Shown here piece by piece: positions 44,501-57,800 of a stretch of DNA of 64,000 nucleotides. The position numbers and the translations under genes are program-made. Under the pieces are notes generated by a model that was given only the letters and a program-made list of their open reading frames with translations, made no database searches and had not been told where the DNA came from. Within the stretch, counting starts at the first letter, position 1. Every line of letters begins with the position of its first letter. This DNA comes from Daedaleopsis sinensis (Eukaryota > Basidiomycota > Agaricomycetes > Polyporales > Polyporaceae), in NCBI GenBank assembly GCA_033807695.1, contig CM066311.1, positions 1,984,001 through 2,048,000 of the forward strand, given 5' to 3'.

Positions 44501-47057
44501 ACCTCGACAGGGAAGTCTACGGCCGTACTACGCTGAGACGCGTCGTAGAACCAGAGCCGGGACGATCATTGACGGTGGGTGTGAGTGGAGGCGCCAGCAC
44601 GAAGTCCATGAGCGGCTAGCGGGGAGCAAGTATATTGTTGACTGGGTCGCGGACGGCAGGCGGAGGACCGAGCACGCTGTCAGCGGTAGACAGCTTCGGT
44701 GGAGCTGCGCGCTCGCACTAGAGTGCCATGACCTCCTGTCGAATGAACGACCACAAAGACATAGACGTGGAGTGTCGTCCCGGGCTGCCGCGCGATGAGA
44801 ACAATGAGTCGGACAAGCGCCCATAGGCCCGCGTGAAGGCAAGTTGCGCATTATTGGCATATTATTCACATAACGAGTCAGCGAGTCGAGTAGCATTTCT
44901 GTCGCGGTGTTCAGATGGATATCGCGTTAGCTGCGGCCAAGAAAATATGGGGAAAGACGATACCCCGGAAGCGCAGTGGTTGAAGGGATGACCGCTTGGG
45001 AGAGGACGCGACATGCGGCGTAGAGGGACGTTTGGCTATTGTTCGAGGACGTGGTTCAGTCCCGAGAGTGACATACGAAAATCGAAAACATACAGATCGT
45101 GTACATCGATCTACTCGCCTACCCGGCGGACTTCAAGCTGTGGGTGCAGACCTGCAGAAGCTTGGATCAAGCCATCATGTACGCAGCACGACGCGCGCAC
45201 TCGTCACCTAAGAAGCAAGAGGATAAGTGACACCATCTCCAAACCAAACATCCAGCTCAGAAGAGAGGGGCACTGACTCCAAGAACACGTCATCTGCGCG
45301 GGCGTGGAAGATGTGTTCTAGGCGAGAATATGAGCGCAAACCCAGGCGGGCGAGACCCGCGAGCTGCTGGGTCAACCATGAAACCGAATCGTAGATATGT
45401 CACCCACGCGTGGGGTGGGTGGGAAACACGACATCGCAGATCATGCTTAGGACGTATAAGGCCTCGTGTCGGCGTCCCGCAGCTGGAGAAGCATGGTCGA
45501 GAACTACTTGTGGGATACGATGCGTGCCCTAGGCTCGAGGGCAGAAATGGGGTCCGAGCGGATGCAGGTACAATTCGGGGCTGTGTCGTGCGACTCGGAG
45601 CCCCATTCCGCCCTTACGGCAAGGACCGACTTCCATTCGGCCCAGAGCTGTCATTCGCGGTGGCAGTTTCGACGCTCAGACCACCCAGGTGAGGGGCCCC
45701 GGTGCGAGCCTCGTCCTTCTGACCTGGAAGGAGCTTGAGAAGCAAATGGCAGAGCACGAGGGAGCAAACCTTCGTGATGATTAGAATGCAGCCAATGAGT
45801 CAGTGAAAGTTCGCGCTTACCGCGGGAAATAGGAAAATAGTGCGGAGGAAATGGGCAGATATCCTGCGATAAGTCATGTGCAAGCGGGACCCTGAGCATC
45901 CGCAGTGTCGGGAGACAGGTGATGGACTGATGACACAGGAAGACCAATGGGCAGTCTAGAGGTGGCTTGAAATGAAAGGGTTCGAATGCGATAACATCCC
46001 TAGGAGGCATCCTTGTTATCGTCAGATCGCTACACGGAACAGGGAAGACACTCTCCTCTCTTCTTTGTACGTGTTGTGACCGTAACAACGCAGACGCATG
46101 GCACTGCGTCGTGGCACAAGCGAGGGTCGCCGCGGGTCACACCCCAGTTGGATCACAGCTTCGCTGAGCTGGAAGGTTGAGAGGGCGTTGGACGGCAGGG
46201 GATCCGGACAAACCAGTCGACAAAAGGGGCGTGTTTCTGTGGGAGCATGGCCCACATCCGATGCTCCGCTCGAACCTGATATATCATAGGTTGATCACCA
46301 ACAAAAGAAGAAGACGGAGAGGTCGCGAAGTGCCGGATAATTGCAATTGAGATGCCTCTGTCCGGACCAGACCGCCAGAGAGAGGAAAGTGGGGAACGGT
46401 AAGGGGCGCGGTGGCTAGTCGGTGTGCTCCTGGGGCCCACATAAGGCATGCTGTGGGTACGCGGCGACGCGTAGAGGGCGGTGAAACGCGCGCGGCATCA
46501 GATGCCGGCACGAGTTGCCCACGCACAACTTAATTTTGGAACTATTTGTGAGCGAGGACGGAGCTCGCGCCAGCCCAAACAAAGCTAGCCGCACGCCACA
46601 GCCTGGCAGGGAGGATGCCACGCACCCCACAGCAACTTTCCGGGCGTGCGGTATATCAGACTGATTCAGACAGAAAGGAGCATCGAAGAAGGGTGGGAAT
46701 GCAGCCGGAGCCCGGGAGACAAAGGATAGGTACTTACAGGTACTTACGCACGGAACGTCCTCACGACCGTCGGCGCCCAGGAGGAGGAGACGGGATGGTC
46801 GTTGATGGTGGTGGTTCCAGATCAAGAGGCATAAAAGGCTCGGCGGGACTTAGAAAGTGCGAGAACAAAAACATTCGAGATTAGAATTAGATTAGGCAAG
46901 TCAAGTCGTGAGTTCACAGAAGGCCCCAGATAGAACGTTCCATAATATTACATAATCTTATTCACTTCGCTTATTGCCGTAACAGAATACAACAGCATAT
47001 ATCTCTCCACGCCCCGGCCCTCCGCCCTCTTTCCCCCCAACCACGACCATCCCTCCC
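41577..47057. other. Gene-poor island of about 5.5 kb
   Basis: Many overlapping frames of 60-150 codons occur on both strands, but none carries a recognised domain. The only stretch with exon-like boundaries is 43310-43542. The sequence may be decayed transposon or old pseudogene material, but I found no terminal repeats. Confidence 0.35.
43310..43542 (-). other. Candidate exon of an unrecognised gene
   Basis: This minus-strand 233-nt frame is bounded by a good acceptor (TTTTGTCAG before 43542) and a good donor (GTGAGC after 43310). It encodes about 77 residues including VYVNIELVEYLRTSQSP and IDYLPAEKRDVEITFSSKQ. Flanking frames (43550-43750 and 42813-43205) could be further exons, but I could not connect them confidently. 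No family recognised. Confidence 0.3.
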
Positions 47058-47795
47058 ATGTCCTATCCCTCCAAACGTCGACGAACTGCTACATCTGTGT
47101 TATCTGGCGATTTCGACGAACGTCCCTACCGCGACGTTCTTACTAGCTTATTGAACGGAGTCCCAATGCCCAAACCAACCGAGGAGGAGATACAGATGCG
47201 GAGGGAGAGGAAACGCGAGAAGAAGGAGCGTCGCGAACGCGAGAAGGACAAGGACAAGGACAAGGCGGAGAAAAAACGCGTCAAAGCCGCGACCAAAGCC
47301 GTCGACAAGCCCGCGCAACCCAGCGCGTCGACGTCCTCCGCGCCTCTCCCTGCCGCGTCGAAGCACGCGTCGTTGCCCGCGCCCCGCCCTCAGGCGCACG
47401 CCTTCTGGCAGGCTAGGCCGCAAATCGTCATCCCGAGCCTTCAACGCTCCGCGTCGTTCTCCCCACCCCCGATGCCTTCATCCCCACCGACCACGCCTGG
47501 GCCATCTATCTCCTCGCGGACATCGGCGACCTCCTCCAAACGCCCCTACACTCCCGACGACGGCGATGATATGACCGATCGCATGAGGGACTCTGAGAGC
47601 GCGGAGCCATCGGAGAAGAGGATGAGGAAGAAGCGCCCCGCCGCGCGCAAGGGTTGGAAGGGCTGGGTCGAGGGGTCGCCTCCTCCCTCGGAGAAGTTGA
47701 TCAACCTCGACGTCGTCCAGGTCCTGACAGAGAGGAAGACCAGGAGTGGCAAGAGCTTCGACGCCATCGGCGCTGGCAGGGAGGGATGGGTCTAA
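47058..47795 (+). CDS. Basic, low-complexity protein of unknown function
   Basis: This is a single open exon of 245 residues starting MSYPSKRRRTATSVLSGD. It has an N-terminal nuclear-localisation-like patch (KRRR), a highly charged Lys/Glu/Arg segment near 55-90 (KREKKERREREKDKDKDK), a Ser/Pro-rich middle and a second basic patch (KRMRKKRPAARKGWKGW). The end (LINLDVVQVLTERKTRSGKSFDAIGAG) looks folded and may be the conserved part. A nuclear protein is likely from composition only. I do not recognise the family. The TG/TATA context was not resolved. Confidence 0.65.
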   Translation: MSYPSKRRRTATSVLSGDFDERPYRDVLTSLLNGVPMPKPTEEEIQMRRERKREKKERREREKDKDKDKAEKKRVKAATKAVDKPAQPSASTSSAPLPAASKHASLPAPRPQAHAFWQARPQIVIPSLQRSASFSPPPMPSSPPTTPGPSISSRTSATSSKRPYTPDDGDDMTDRMRDSESAEPSEKRMRKKRPAARKGWKGWVEGSPPPSEKLINLDVVQVLTERKTRSGKSFDAIGAGREGWV

Positions 47796-49440
47796 AGTTC
47801 GGTGCGTGATTCCGCCACTGTTTACGGTTGGATATCTCTCATACCCTCGTAGACTATCGATATGCCCCCAATGCTTTCACTCACATCTCGAAAAAATCCT
47901 GTGCGTTGCTTGTCCGTTCTCCCTTGTTCCGATGTCCCGTTGTCCCCTCCCATCCCCTTCGCTGCTGTCGCCGCCGCCACGGTCCTTACACAACCACCCC
48001 GTCGTCACCTCAGGTCTCGTTTTATTTCCTTGGTCACCGTTTCTGCAAGCCGCTATCCTTTCTCCGGGTTGGGAATTTTGGCCTTGACCATCTTTGTACA
48101 TACTGCTCCAGCTTCGCTAGGTAGGGTCGCCGCAGGCTCATGAAATGTCTTGTATACATACGTATGTCGTTGCCGCTATGTTACGCTCGCCGTTGTGCTT
48201 TCTTGTGCGTCATGTTCTTGTCAGGGTGGATGTGTGGCAATGAATTGGTTGCTCCCTGCTCCTCATGGGTACTCTCCCTCATCTCGATGTCGTAAGTGGT
48301 TTATACATGGCGGGGCCAAATCGCGTCATCAAGCACCGTCGGCTCCTTCGATCGAGCCCAAATCGAACCGATCGTTCTCACCGACGCCCGCGATCACCCA
48401 ACGAGCGTCCCTATAGCACCACAAGAATGCTGCGAATGCGCGCCGACACTGCACAGTGGACGCTATACTGATGGAAGGTCGTGTATTACTTATGCGCGTC
48501 GGAAGCTTTGGTGTCGCTGCAGGACGGGAGGCACGCTGGCGCAGCCGCGCAGGAGCTGCGCAGTTTGTGATGTGAAGTGCCGAGATTCGCTGCATAGAGC
48601 GTATCTCAACTTCCAGGTCCGCTGGCGCGGCGCCGCAGTAAGACGCCCACATCTTGTCACGCTGTAACGCTCGCGTCATATATTCGAAGTAATACTTTCC
48701 GAGTCATGGATTGAATACCTCTCCTCCCCTTCCAGTCTAGTGAAGACAGCCTCAAAGGATTCGTGTTACTGGCAAGTCTCTCTACGGCCTGGGCAGGGCC
48801 TATGCTTGTCTTCATTATTTCGCAGATTCAGTAGAACGGTACAAATCATCTACATAATAGTGGATGTTCACTCGGATATATCTCTAGGGGCTCAGCATCT
48901 GGGTGAAGTGCTCTACATTCAAAGATGTAAAGACACATCTGGCTAGCTTCCCTATCAGTGGCAGCAGCTTATTCCACTCTATTGCGAAATCTTTGAGAAC
49001 GCACAGTCCAACATTGATCATTCATGACCGCAGCCACTGGCGGGGTCCAGATCTCTCTACGGTAACTGGATACCAGTATCTCAACACAGCCGCTTGCGGC
49101 CTGTAGCCTAGGATAAGTACTCTTGTGGTTCGTGTGGCATTGACGTTCACTGAGACCGTGACCAGGTGGTTTCTTACGTGACATACTAAATAAGGAAGTT
49201 AATACCCCAAGCGCTGGCCCTTCCCGACTCGTGGCGGCACGGGCGCCCCGCCTTTTCACTCGTCACCGCCACCTACTCGTCCCCATCCTCGGTCTCGACA
49301 GCGCCGTCAGGAACCCAGTACATGGTCCGTACGGCGAACAGGACACCCTGCTCGTTACCTGTCTCGACGGAAGGCCCAGGATCGCGCGGTGTACCCCATC
49401 CAACTCCATTCATTCCCCCCAGTGACCGACAACGGCAACG
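47796..49440. other. Intergenic, about 1.6 kb, nothing recognised
   Basis: This holds the 3' region of the basic-protein gene and the upstream region of MTG1. No supported gene. Confidence 0.4.
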
Positions 49441-51807
49441 ATGCTGAGGCACATCCCGTTCCCCCCGCTCCCTGTGCCTCCGTCGTGGTACCCGGGACAC
49501 ATGCTTCAGTTCCAGCGCATGCTTCCGACTCTCCTCAACAAGACGGACGTCGTGCTCGAGCTGCGAGATGCCCGACTCCCGCTGACAAGCATCAACCGGA
49601 ACTTCGAAGGTGCGTGTCTTCTCCCGGACAGACTGAATGTTCTTGATTGGGGATGGCGCGATGCGCTCTGCCTCGCAGCCGTTCCTGACTGTTAGATTGG
49701 CACTATACAAAGGAGCTGCTTTGGGCTTCCAAGACGGAGCACGGCTCTCCGCGGCGTGGAGTATATTAGTATGGCTGTGGCGCGCAGCACATGCTACGTA
49801 GCTGGCTCTGCTGCGCCGCCCGAGAACGGTGTGTGCGTCTAGGTCTCAGCTGAGGCGCACCGCAGATGGCTGCGTATATTCCACGCCTGTCCTCGGACGC
49901 ATTCCCGACATGCCTGGCCGGGCTGCAGACAGGTGTTCAAGGTGCTGTGGCGGATGGCTCAGAAGCGACACAGCACCTCTCACCCGCTGCATTCCCGCCT
50001 TGTGTGTCAGGCGTAACCATGTCGCCAGGAACGAAAATTGACCAAGATCGCGGGCCACACCGTCAACACGTCTCCGTTTCGTGAGAGCCTAGATTCGCTC
50101 GGTTGGCACAGTGAATGGTGCGACAGTACTCGCGTTCAAATTGCTAGATCCGCGAGCTAGTTGCGAGGCATACCGCGATCGTTGAGACTCGTGTGCTGCT
50201 CACACAAGGTTGTCCGCTCGATTACGGAATAGTTGTGCGGATGGGATATGTAGGATGCGTTACACCCACTCCCCACGATCTACGCATACGGACAGGTTTC
50301 ACGCTCTATCATTTCTGTATCGTGACTGAGATGACAAGCGACGTACTGACTGCTGAAAATCTCGACAGCTGTCTTGCAGAAGTGGCGTCGTGAACGAGGC
50401 GCTTCGACGTATTCCGGCTCCTCTGCACATGGATCTAGCGGTGGACCAAATCACGGACCTGCCTGCGAGCGCGTAGTTGTCTTCAGTAAGCGGGATTTGG
50501 TACCAGAATGGGGCATCAAGGTATGTCAATTGTCGCCGCCACTTGTCCTTCGTTTCATGCGGTATACTACAGCCATTCCAACGTGCCATGGCGGCCAAGT
50601 ATCCAGACCAGAAGACATTCTTTGCATCGTGGAATCGCGCCCGCGACATCAGAGCGGTCAGCGAACTGCTTGTCAGTATGTCTTACCCCTCGTTTGACCT
50701 GCAAGCCGAGCCACTCACTCACCTATGAAATTTAGATATAGCAAAAGACCACCCGTACAGATCGGAGCTGAATGTTCTAGTTGTAGGCATGCCCAACGTC
50801 GGCAAATCAACATTGTTGAACGCGCTTAGGAACATTGGTATCTCTGGGCGTGAGTCGCCCTTCCCTTTATCCGGACATGAGCCGTCACTCACCCGCGAAG
50901 ATCTGTATCATAGCAACGCCTAAAGCGCTCCGTACCTCTGCACAACCCGGCATGACTCGCGTTCTTTCTACTCGACTGAAGATCTCGGTGGACCCTCTCG
51001 TTTATGCATATGACTCGCCAGGCGTTATGCTACCGTTCCTTGGCAATGGAGAGACAGGCGCAGAGCGAGGCGTCAAGCTCGCGCTCATAGGTCAGTTGAC
51101 GATGCCTAGGTTGCGAAGCCACCTCGTTGCCGTACGCTGACGGAACTCCCTGCACGCCGGGAATAGCCGGAATCAAGGAGGGTCTGTATGACACGGAGGC
51201 GCTGGCCTCGTATTTGCTGTACCGGTTGAACGTGCTGGACCCTGTCTGTGAGTGACTACTCCCCATTTCTGATTCGCCGCAGAAGCACGGGGACTCACGC
51301 CACTCGGCTCCTGCTACCCACGGACGTGCAGCACCTGCGTACCTGAAGATTCTCCCTTCAGACACGCCGCCGCTGCTCGACCTCCACGAGTTCTTGACCC
51401 ACCTCGCGAAGCGACTATGCATGCTCAAGCGTGGAGGCGTTCCCGACGTCTCTCGAGCCGCAGTCTGGTTCATCAAATGGTGGCGAGATGAGGGCGAGCT
51501 CGTGTCGGCGTCAGCCCCCGCTCTCCCCGACTCCACAGCAGCCGCGGGGCTGGAGAAGTATCGGCGAGGCTGGGGATTCGACCTGGAATGGGACGTGGCC
51601 GCAGCGGAGGCCGGGCGCTATGACGAGGCGACGATCCAGCGCAAGATGGAAAAGTGCATCGACGCCTTCGAGGTCGCTGCGCTCCAGGAGGAGCGCGATG
51701 GTACGTCGGTCAGTGCCACGCAGGAAAAGAAACGCTTGAAGGGGGAACAGCGCGCGAGGCAGCAGGCGCGGTCGAGGGCGAGGCTCGCCGCGAAGAGGCG
51801 CGCGTGA
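49441..51807 (+). CDS. MTG1: Mitochondrial ribosome-assembly GTPase MTG1
   Basis: Seven exons sum to 1272 nt (423 residues): 49441..49609, 50369..50520, 50573..50675, 50736..50849, 50914..51090, 51167..51247, 51332..51807. It is a circularly permuted GTPase of the YlqF/RbgA class: the G4 motif (SKRD, near 95) precedes G1 (GMPNVGKST, residues 159-167) and G3 (DSPG). The leading WYPGHMLQFQRMLP and DARLPLTSINRN motifs are typical of MTG1, as is AQPGMTR. It should act on the large mitochondrial ribosomal subunit at the inner membrane. Intron 1 is 759 nt while the other five are about 52-84 nt. The C-terminus is a charged, probably disordered or coiled extension (QRARQQARSRARLAAKRR) longer than in yeast. 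Confidence 0.92.
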
Positions 51808-54800
51808 TTTTAGACGGTAAGTGAGACTCGGACGACCGATAGCGCAACACCTGATTGTTCACTTGCAGCACCTATCTATTGTACCAGCTTACTAATACGA
51901 CCGACGAATTAAGGAGCGACCACCTTCTATCCAACGCTGGTTCGGTCGGGTTGGCTCCGCGATGCCCGGGTGCACACCGTGCAAGAGACTTCTCTCGCCG
52001 ACTGCAAGCGGCGAAGATTTCCAGGTGTTCGACACAACAATATGGCAGTAGTCGCCCCACATTTCTATACGCATGGCGACTACGAGCGTTTGGCGACTGA
52101 AGATCGGCGACATTGCAGCGCCGCCCACAGAATTCAATAAGAGCAGCCCAGGGTGACGCAGCCTGCACAGACATTGTTGAAAATTTTTACTTTGCTGCGC
52201 GGCGGCATCCTAGGTTTGATTTCTCCCACGTCTACATCCGTAGCCCGTGACTGGTTACTTAGGTCGACAGTGACCACGGGCACCTAATCCGCCGCTTACC
52301 ATCGGACACTTGGCCGCTAAATCAGTCAGGGCGCGATTCTATAACCGGCCACAATTTAAAAGTGATTTTATGGATCTAGAAGCTTGCGCAGACAGACATT
52401 GTGCTTCTCCTTTATTACGACCCGGGCGTTGAGCGCTTCTAAAACGACCGCTCGTACAGGATCCCATACACGACGTGGAAGCAGCCGTTGGTCACTCATC
52501 ATCAACCGCCAATGCCTCACGAACTGAGTTGACTCTACCAATTCGGCGGAAGCGACAGCCCTCCGCTATCTTCCTCAGCAGGGCCATGGTCCACGGAACA
52601 CCGGGCGTTTTCATCGTAAGCTCGTGCATAGAGCCCGGTCCCCACACCAACCCTTCCGCGAGCATTCTCCGCCAGCTTCTGGGCCTCGTGACCCTTCCCG
52701 GTGGACCCCTACGTGGGTATGTACCGTTCACACGGCACCGTGGCACACGGTACGAGCGAGTGCGGGGATCCTCGACCCTTGGGCCCCATTTACCCCATTG
52801 CCCCATTGCCCACTCAGGCTGGACGCACCGGGCACCGAAAGTCAATGTGACTTCTCCAGCTGCGATTCCGCCCCCAATTGCTGCCAGCGACCTCGACGGG
52901 CGCAGAGAGGAGTTTACACTGCTTCGCCGTCGCCAGAAGCCCGGCGAGGAGCCGCAGGACCGCACAGCCGACTGGGCTCGCGTCCCCACGGCCCAAGTCG
53001 CCGCGCGGGTCTGCTATGGCAAGTTCCGAGGCTAGTGGGCCGGCCACGGAGTCATCTTATCTGGTCTGGGGCGCCGAGGCGGCAGAAGGATCAGGGACGG
53101 GCGGGCTTGCCAGAGTCGGAACACTGCTTCTCGCAGGCTCTCAGTCTTGCCGTCGGAGGAACGATATAGCAAGTAAGGACCGCCCTATCCCCCGGAAGCG
53201 TTAGGATGCCTCGGGGCCAGTTGGCGAGTCTCGCGGATCTTGTCGGGGTCAGTGCGTCGGCTGTATACCGCCCTGATACTGAATGCAACGCCAAGGAGCA
53301 CGGCATTCGATTCGATTTTTGCTCGACCGCGACCAGACCGCGGCAGCCGCAGCGGTACACAGGCTGCTATGGCCGCCGGGAGATATAGCGATGTGCCTAC
53401 AGAGCTGCATCGCAGTGGATCCGTACACACGCCTGAATGTATGTCCTATCTCAGGTGCAGCATCCACAACAGTCAGTGCAAACATGATCGACTGTGGGCC
53501 TTGTTGTTGACCATACTGTCACTCAAACTGGCGCTGTGATGCATTGATCAGTGTTGTCCTTGGATGACAGACGGACGACAGGCGGGAGATCGACATCAGT
53601 GTTTCCTATATCAACCACTTGCGGGAGGCACCCTGCACCCTGCCCTCCCGCTCCCGCACACATTGTCAGGCCACGCACGCTGCCGTATGGAGAAGTTACG
53701 CAGTCCGCATCCATTACTGTGCCCCAATGTTTAATTGACCTAGACAATGCTCGAATTTCGAGCGTTGTCCAGGCCAATCATGTGAGCATCAGCAGACAAT
53801 GCGCGCGCAGTCCCGCTCGTCGCGGTGTGCCGCTGCTGGCGAGGAAGCAAAGAACGCCCCTGGCGAGGTAGTGAAGCAGCTGGTTCGCGAAGCGCGATCG
53901 CTGCTGCTCGAGAACCGTATAGCCCGCACATGGGCGGAAGGAGTCACAGCCTGAGGCCGACTCAGTGGCTGGCATCCGCGGACGAGCAGGTAATTGCGCG
54001 CGTGGTAGCAGCGTGCTAGCGACGAGGTTATCGCACACCCATCACGCGGGTCGCGGACCTACAAATACGTAAATTCGGGGCGGACAGCATTACGTCTCCG
54101 TACGTACCTTATCGAGGCGGCATCTGGCAGGAGGCCGTAAGGAGGTGAGTGGTATGTTTGCAGGCTAGCCGCACCAGACATTCGGTATTCGCACTTTGAA
54201 AATATGTCACGTAACATGCCATGGTAGGCTGGCGACGGCGTTGAAGGGAATGACAGCAGAGACGCCGCTAGTCCAGAGGAACCCTGTACGGAGAAGCAGG
54301 TCAAAGGCGAGTACAGTAAGACGTAAGCCTCATTGCGGACACGCGGGCTTTGAGAGCATTTGAGGGATCGATTATCCCGAGCGTTCATGGCGATAAGTTG
54401 CGCTAGGCGCCCGACCGAGCAGGGGCCGTGAGGCTCTTCCTCCTGCCCTGCTTCTGAGACGGCTGTTCAAGCCAGATGGGATAAAAGACGCGGCAGAACT
54501 AAACCGTGCAATAGGATAAGCATGAGTTTCAAAACGGAAAAGAGGATGTTTCACAAAGCACACGGCGACGGCGAGCCTGCTGGCCGAGATGCGATACGAC
54601 ATAAGCTGGGGGCGAGAAACATTGAAGACTATTTGCACCGCTTCATGAGTCACTCCAGTGGATCTCCTGAAATCTTTCCAGGTCAGACAGTAGGCAAGGT
54701 CGTCCACCTCATTGACCCGGTCTACCGTGGCAAGCCGAGATAGATACCTCGTTAGGAGTACAGCCTCTGTCCACAACAGCGTTATTAAGACAATTTACGA

Positions 54801-54809
54801 TGCAGCTGT
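51808..54809. other. Intergenic, about 3 kb, no gene recognised
   Basis: The longest frames (52475-53035 plus, 52492-52989 minus, 52624-53169 plus) all lie over one GC-rich stretch and overlap each other, which points to composition rather than coding. No motif, tRNA or terminal repeat was seen. Confidence 0.4.
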
Positions 54810-57800
54810 TCAGGGCAGGAGAGAAGAAACCTCTTTCGCCCACCAAGCGAGAGACTCGTTGTCCGAGAAATCATACACATATTGTCGCTTGCCCTAGTGC
54901 GCCGATAGCACATCATTATCAAACCATATTGACCGCCAAATGCAAGATACTCACTGTCTGCAGAACCAGCTTGTTCTGCGAATCCTCTGCCCTGCACGCT
55001 ACGACCGCGTCCTGACCTTCGGTCTTCGGGCTCTTCGGGGAAGAACCACCATTCGCCCGGAGGCGGAGCTCCAGGGAGTGTTTCACATTGGATAGCTTGG
55101 GTATGTGGTGCTTGTCGTCGAGGGAGACGCACAGGATGCGCGGGCGGTCTGTTAGGAGCAGCGCGCATGCACGCGGCTGCTTGACGAGACCCTTGCGGAT
55201 GGGTGTCTTGACCGAGGCCATTCGACGGACCGTCTCTCCGGTAGGAACGACGCTGGTCCTAAGGCGTGACGGATGAGATACAGGATCTGATACGGGGTAT
55301 GTCCAACGACATACCAGTCCTTCGCCTTCAATGCGGCATCGTCGGTATCTTCGCCCACATCCGCAGGCGCGCTAGCGGCTCCGTCCACTTGCTGATTGGG
55401 CAAAATAGTCTCCACGACTTCGCAGGGGACGGCGCCGGGAGGGACATCGACGGCAGCAGAGGGGGCTCCGTCCAGCGGTGAAAGCGGACCACCGCTCGGC
55501 GATCGGACATTGACCAGACTAAACTCGTGCACGACATTCTCCCATACACTATCTTCGTCGTCGCCAACGGATACGGAGGAGGGGCGTGGTTGGACAATAC
55601 CGGTCTCCGGCGGGACCGGCGATTCCGTCCACAGGGAGTCCCAGCGAATTGGTGTCATGTCCAAGTCAGCGTTGGGCCCCGCGTGCTCCGCGCTAGCCCC
55701 GGCGAAGAACGCGTGGTCCCGCAGCTGCGACGGAGATGACTTCGGTTCCACACCGAGGCGATCGGATGGGTCGAGGACCTGGGAATATATCGACGGCGTT
55801 TATCAGTGTTCCGTAGATGCGCGGTGCTGTACTCGTGCCTACCAGGAGCTGCTGGACAAGGTCTTTCGCACTCTCGTAAAAATTATCGGGAAATGTATAG
55901 TCGAGGGCTTCAATCTTCCGAAAGCTCTGGTAGTCGTTGATCGCAACGAACGGCGGTGTTCCCGCGATCATGAAAAACAAAGTACATCCGATGGCCCATA
56001 TGTCGGAACTGAAGCCTATGAATTGCGGGGCCGGAGGTTGTGCATATATAGACGCACCTATTGCTGGTTGTCTTCGACGTCCGGTCGAGCAATTCTGGCG
56101 AGACATAGGCGGCACTGCCGACGAAGGTGCTGGAGCGGGGTGCTTATAGTCTATTAGGCTCGCGCCAATAGTAGAGCGTAGGTGCGTGTCTACTCACATA
56201 GATCGCCATCTGGAGCAATGTATGCCGAACCAAAATCCGTCAATTTGATTCGAAGGTCGCTGTCGAGTAGCATGTTTTCCGGTTTTACATCTCTATGCAC
56301 GATGCCCTTGCTGTGCATCCAGAGGACGGCGTCGACAACCTGTGTAGCGTACCATCGTGCACACCGCAAGGACAGAGAGCCGTATTTCTTCACCAAGTCG
56401 GCTAGATCACCATGTGGCGCGAGGTCAAGTACGAAATCTAAGCGTCTTCGATAAGACACACAGAACACATAAGAGACACAAAACATAGCACCGGGGGCAT
56501 CAAGCGATGTAACGAGTCATTGTATTGTGAACACATCGTGAGCAAAATCCAAATGTCAAGGCCGTCACATCTTGGTTACACACTGTTTACACGCGACATT
56601 CAAAACGTATCCAGAATGTGACCCCTAATAGGGAGTAGGACGGGACGAGTATACCCGTGCCGGCCCCCGGGTACGGGTCAAACCCGCGCGGGTACGGGTA
56701 CGCGTTGGCAGGTGGGGGACCCGTCCAAACTCGTAGACCCGTCGGAAAACCCGTCGACCCCAAGATGTCGACGGCTTCTTCTCGACAGGCATCGGCCCAG
56801 GCTGCAACCCCGAGAGTCGGTGCGGCGCGCCAGCCATACGCTCGAGTTACTACACCATGATGTTGGTCTCGTACCCTTCTGTCGTGGTATCATCGCCCGC
56901 ACCGTGTCCACCCGCGGTTGGGTAGCCGTGGTAGTGGGGTGAGGGCGATAACACGATAGATTGGAACGAGCCCACATGATATACTACGACCGTGTAGTAC
57001 GACACAGATCTGCCGGGATACCCGTACCCGCGTAGACCCGTACCCGTGAGGGACCATGTCCACGCAAACCCGTACCCGTATTCCACGGGTACGGGTTTGC
57101 GCGGGTACGGGTACGGGTATGCCTTAAGTATTCACGGGTATAACCGTGCTACTCCCTAGGTCACGTCGTCGCCAAAATGTGCGGCACTTTGTATGTTTCC
57201 AGCATAATGCTTGTACAAGACACCGTGTTTCTGTTTGGATTATGCTCACAATGTAGCTGAGATGTGAACAAGATTTACATCGGTTAATGCCCACGGTATA
57301 AACGGCGGCATGTTGATGCATACAAAGAGATGTCTCGTCCTGAAATGCGGCGTGCATCTTCACGATCCCAGGATGAGTGCCCGACAGCTTGACCAAGGCG
57401 TCCTTCTCGACGCTCGCGTACTTGACTTTCTTCTGCTTGATCAACTGCGACTTGCTGAGGATCTTCACAGCGTAGCTCTTGCTCGTCCCCACATGAATTG
57501 CTTCCATAACCTGGAAGCATTGTCAAGAATGTGTCTCATCGCGGTAAACCTAACACGCACCGTTGACCAAGACCCGCATCCCAGCTCCTTCAAGAATGTA
57601 AAGTCCTTCGGCGACAGCATGTTTGCAGACTTCCGCGGCGAGGACGGAGAGCCAGGATGAGGAGGAGGTATGACGGGGGTTGGAGCGGTGGCTGCAGTTG
57701 GTACCTGTCTCGGATCGGGCTTACTTTGACTGTCATCTCGAAAGTCTACGAGGGCCCATGCCGGTGGTTTGCTACTGACTACCGACGGGGTGAGTAGCGG

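Noticed and set aside
52475..53169. Three overlapping frames of 165-187 codons
   Set aside because: They overlap each other on both strands in one GC-rich block, with no recognisable motif and no splice continuation.
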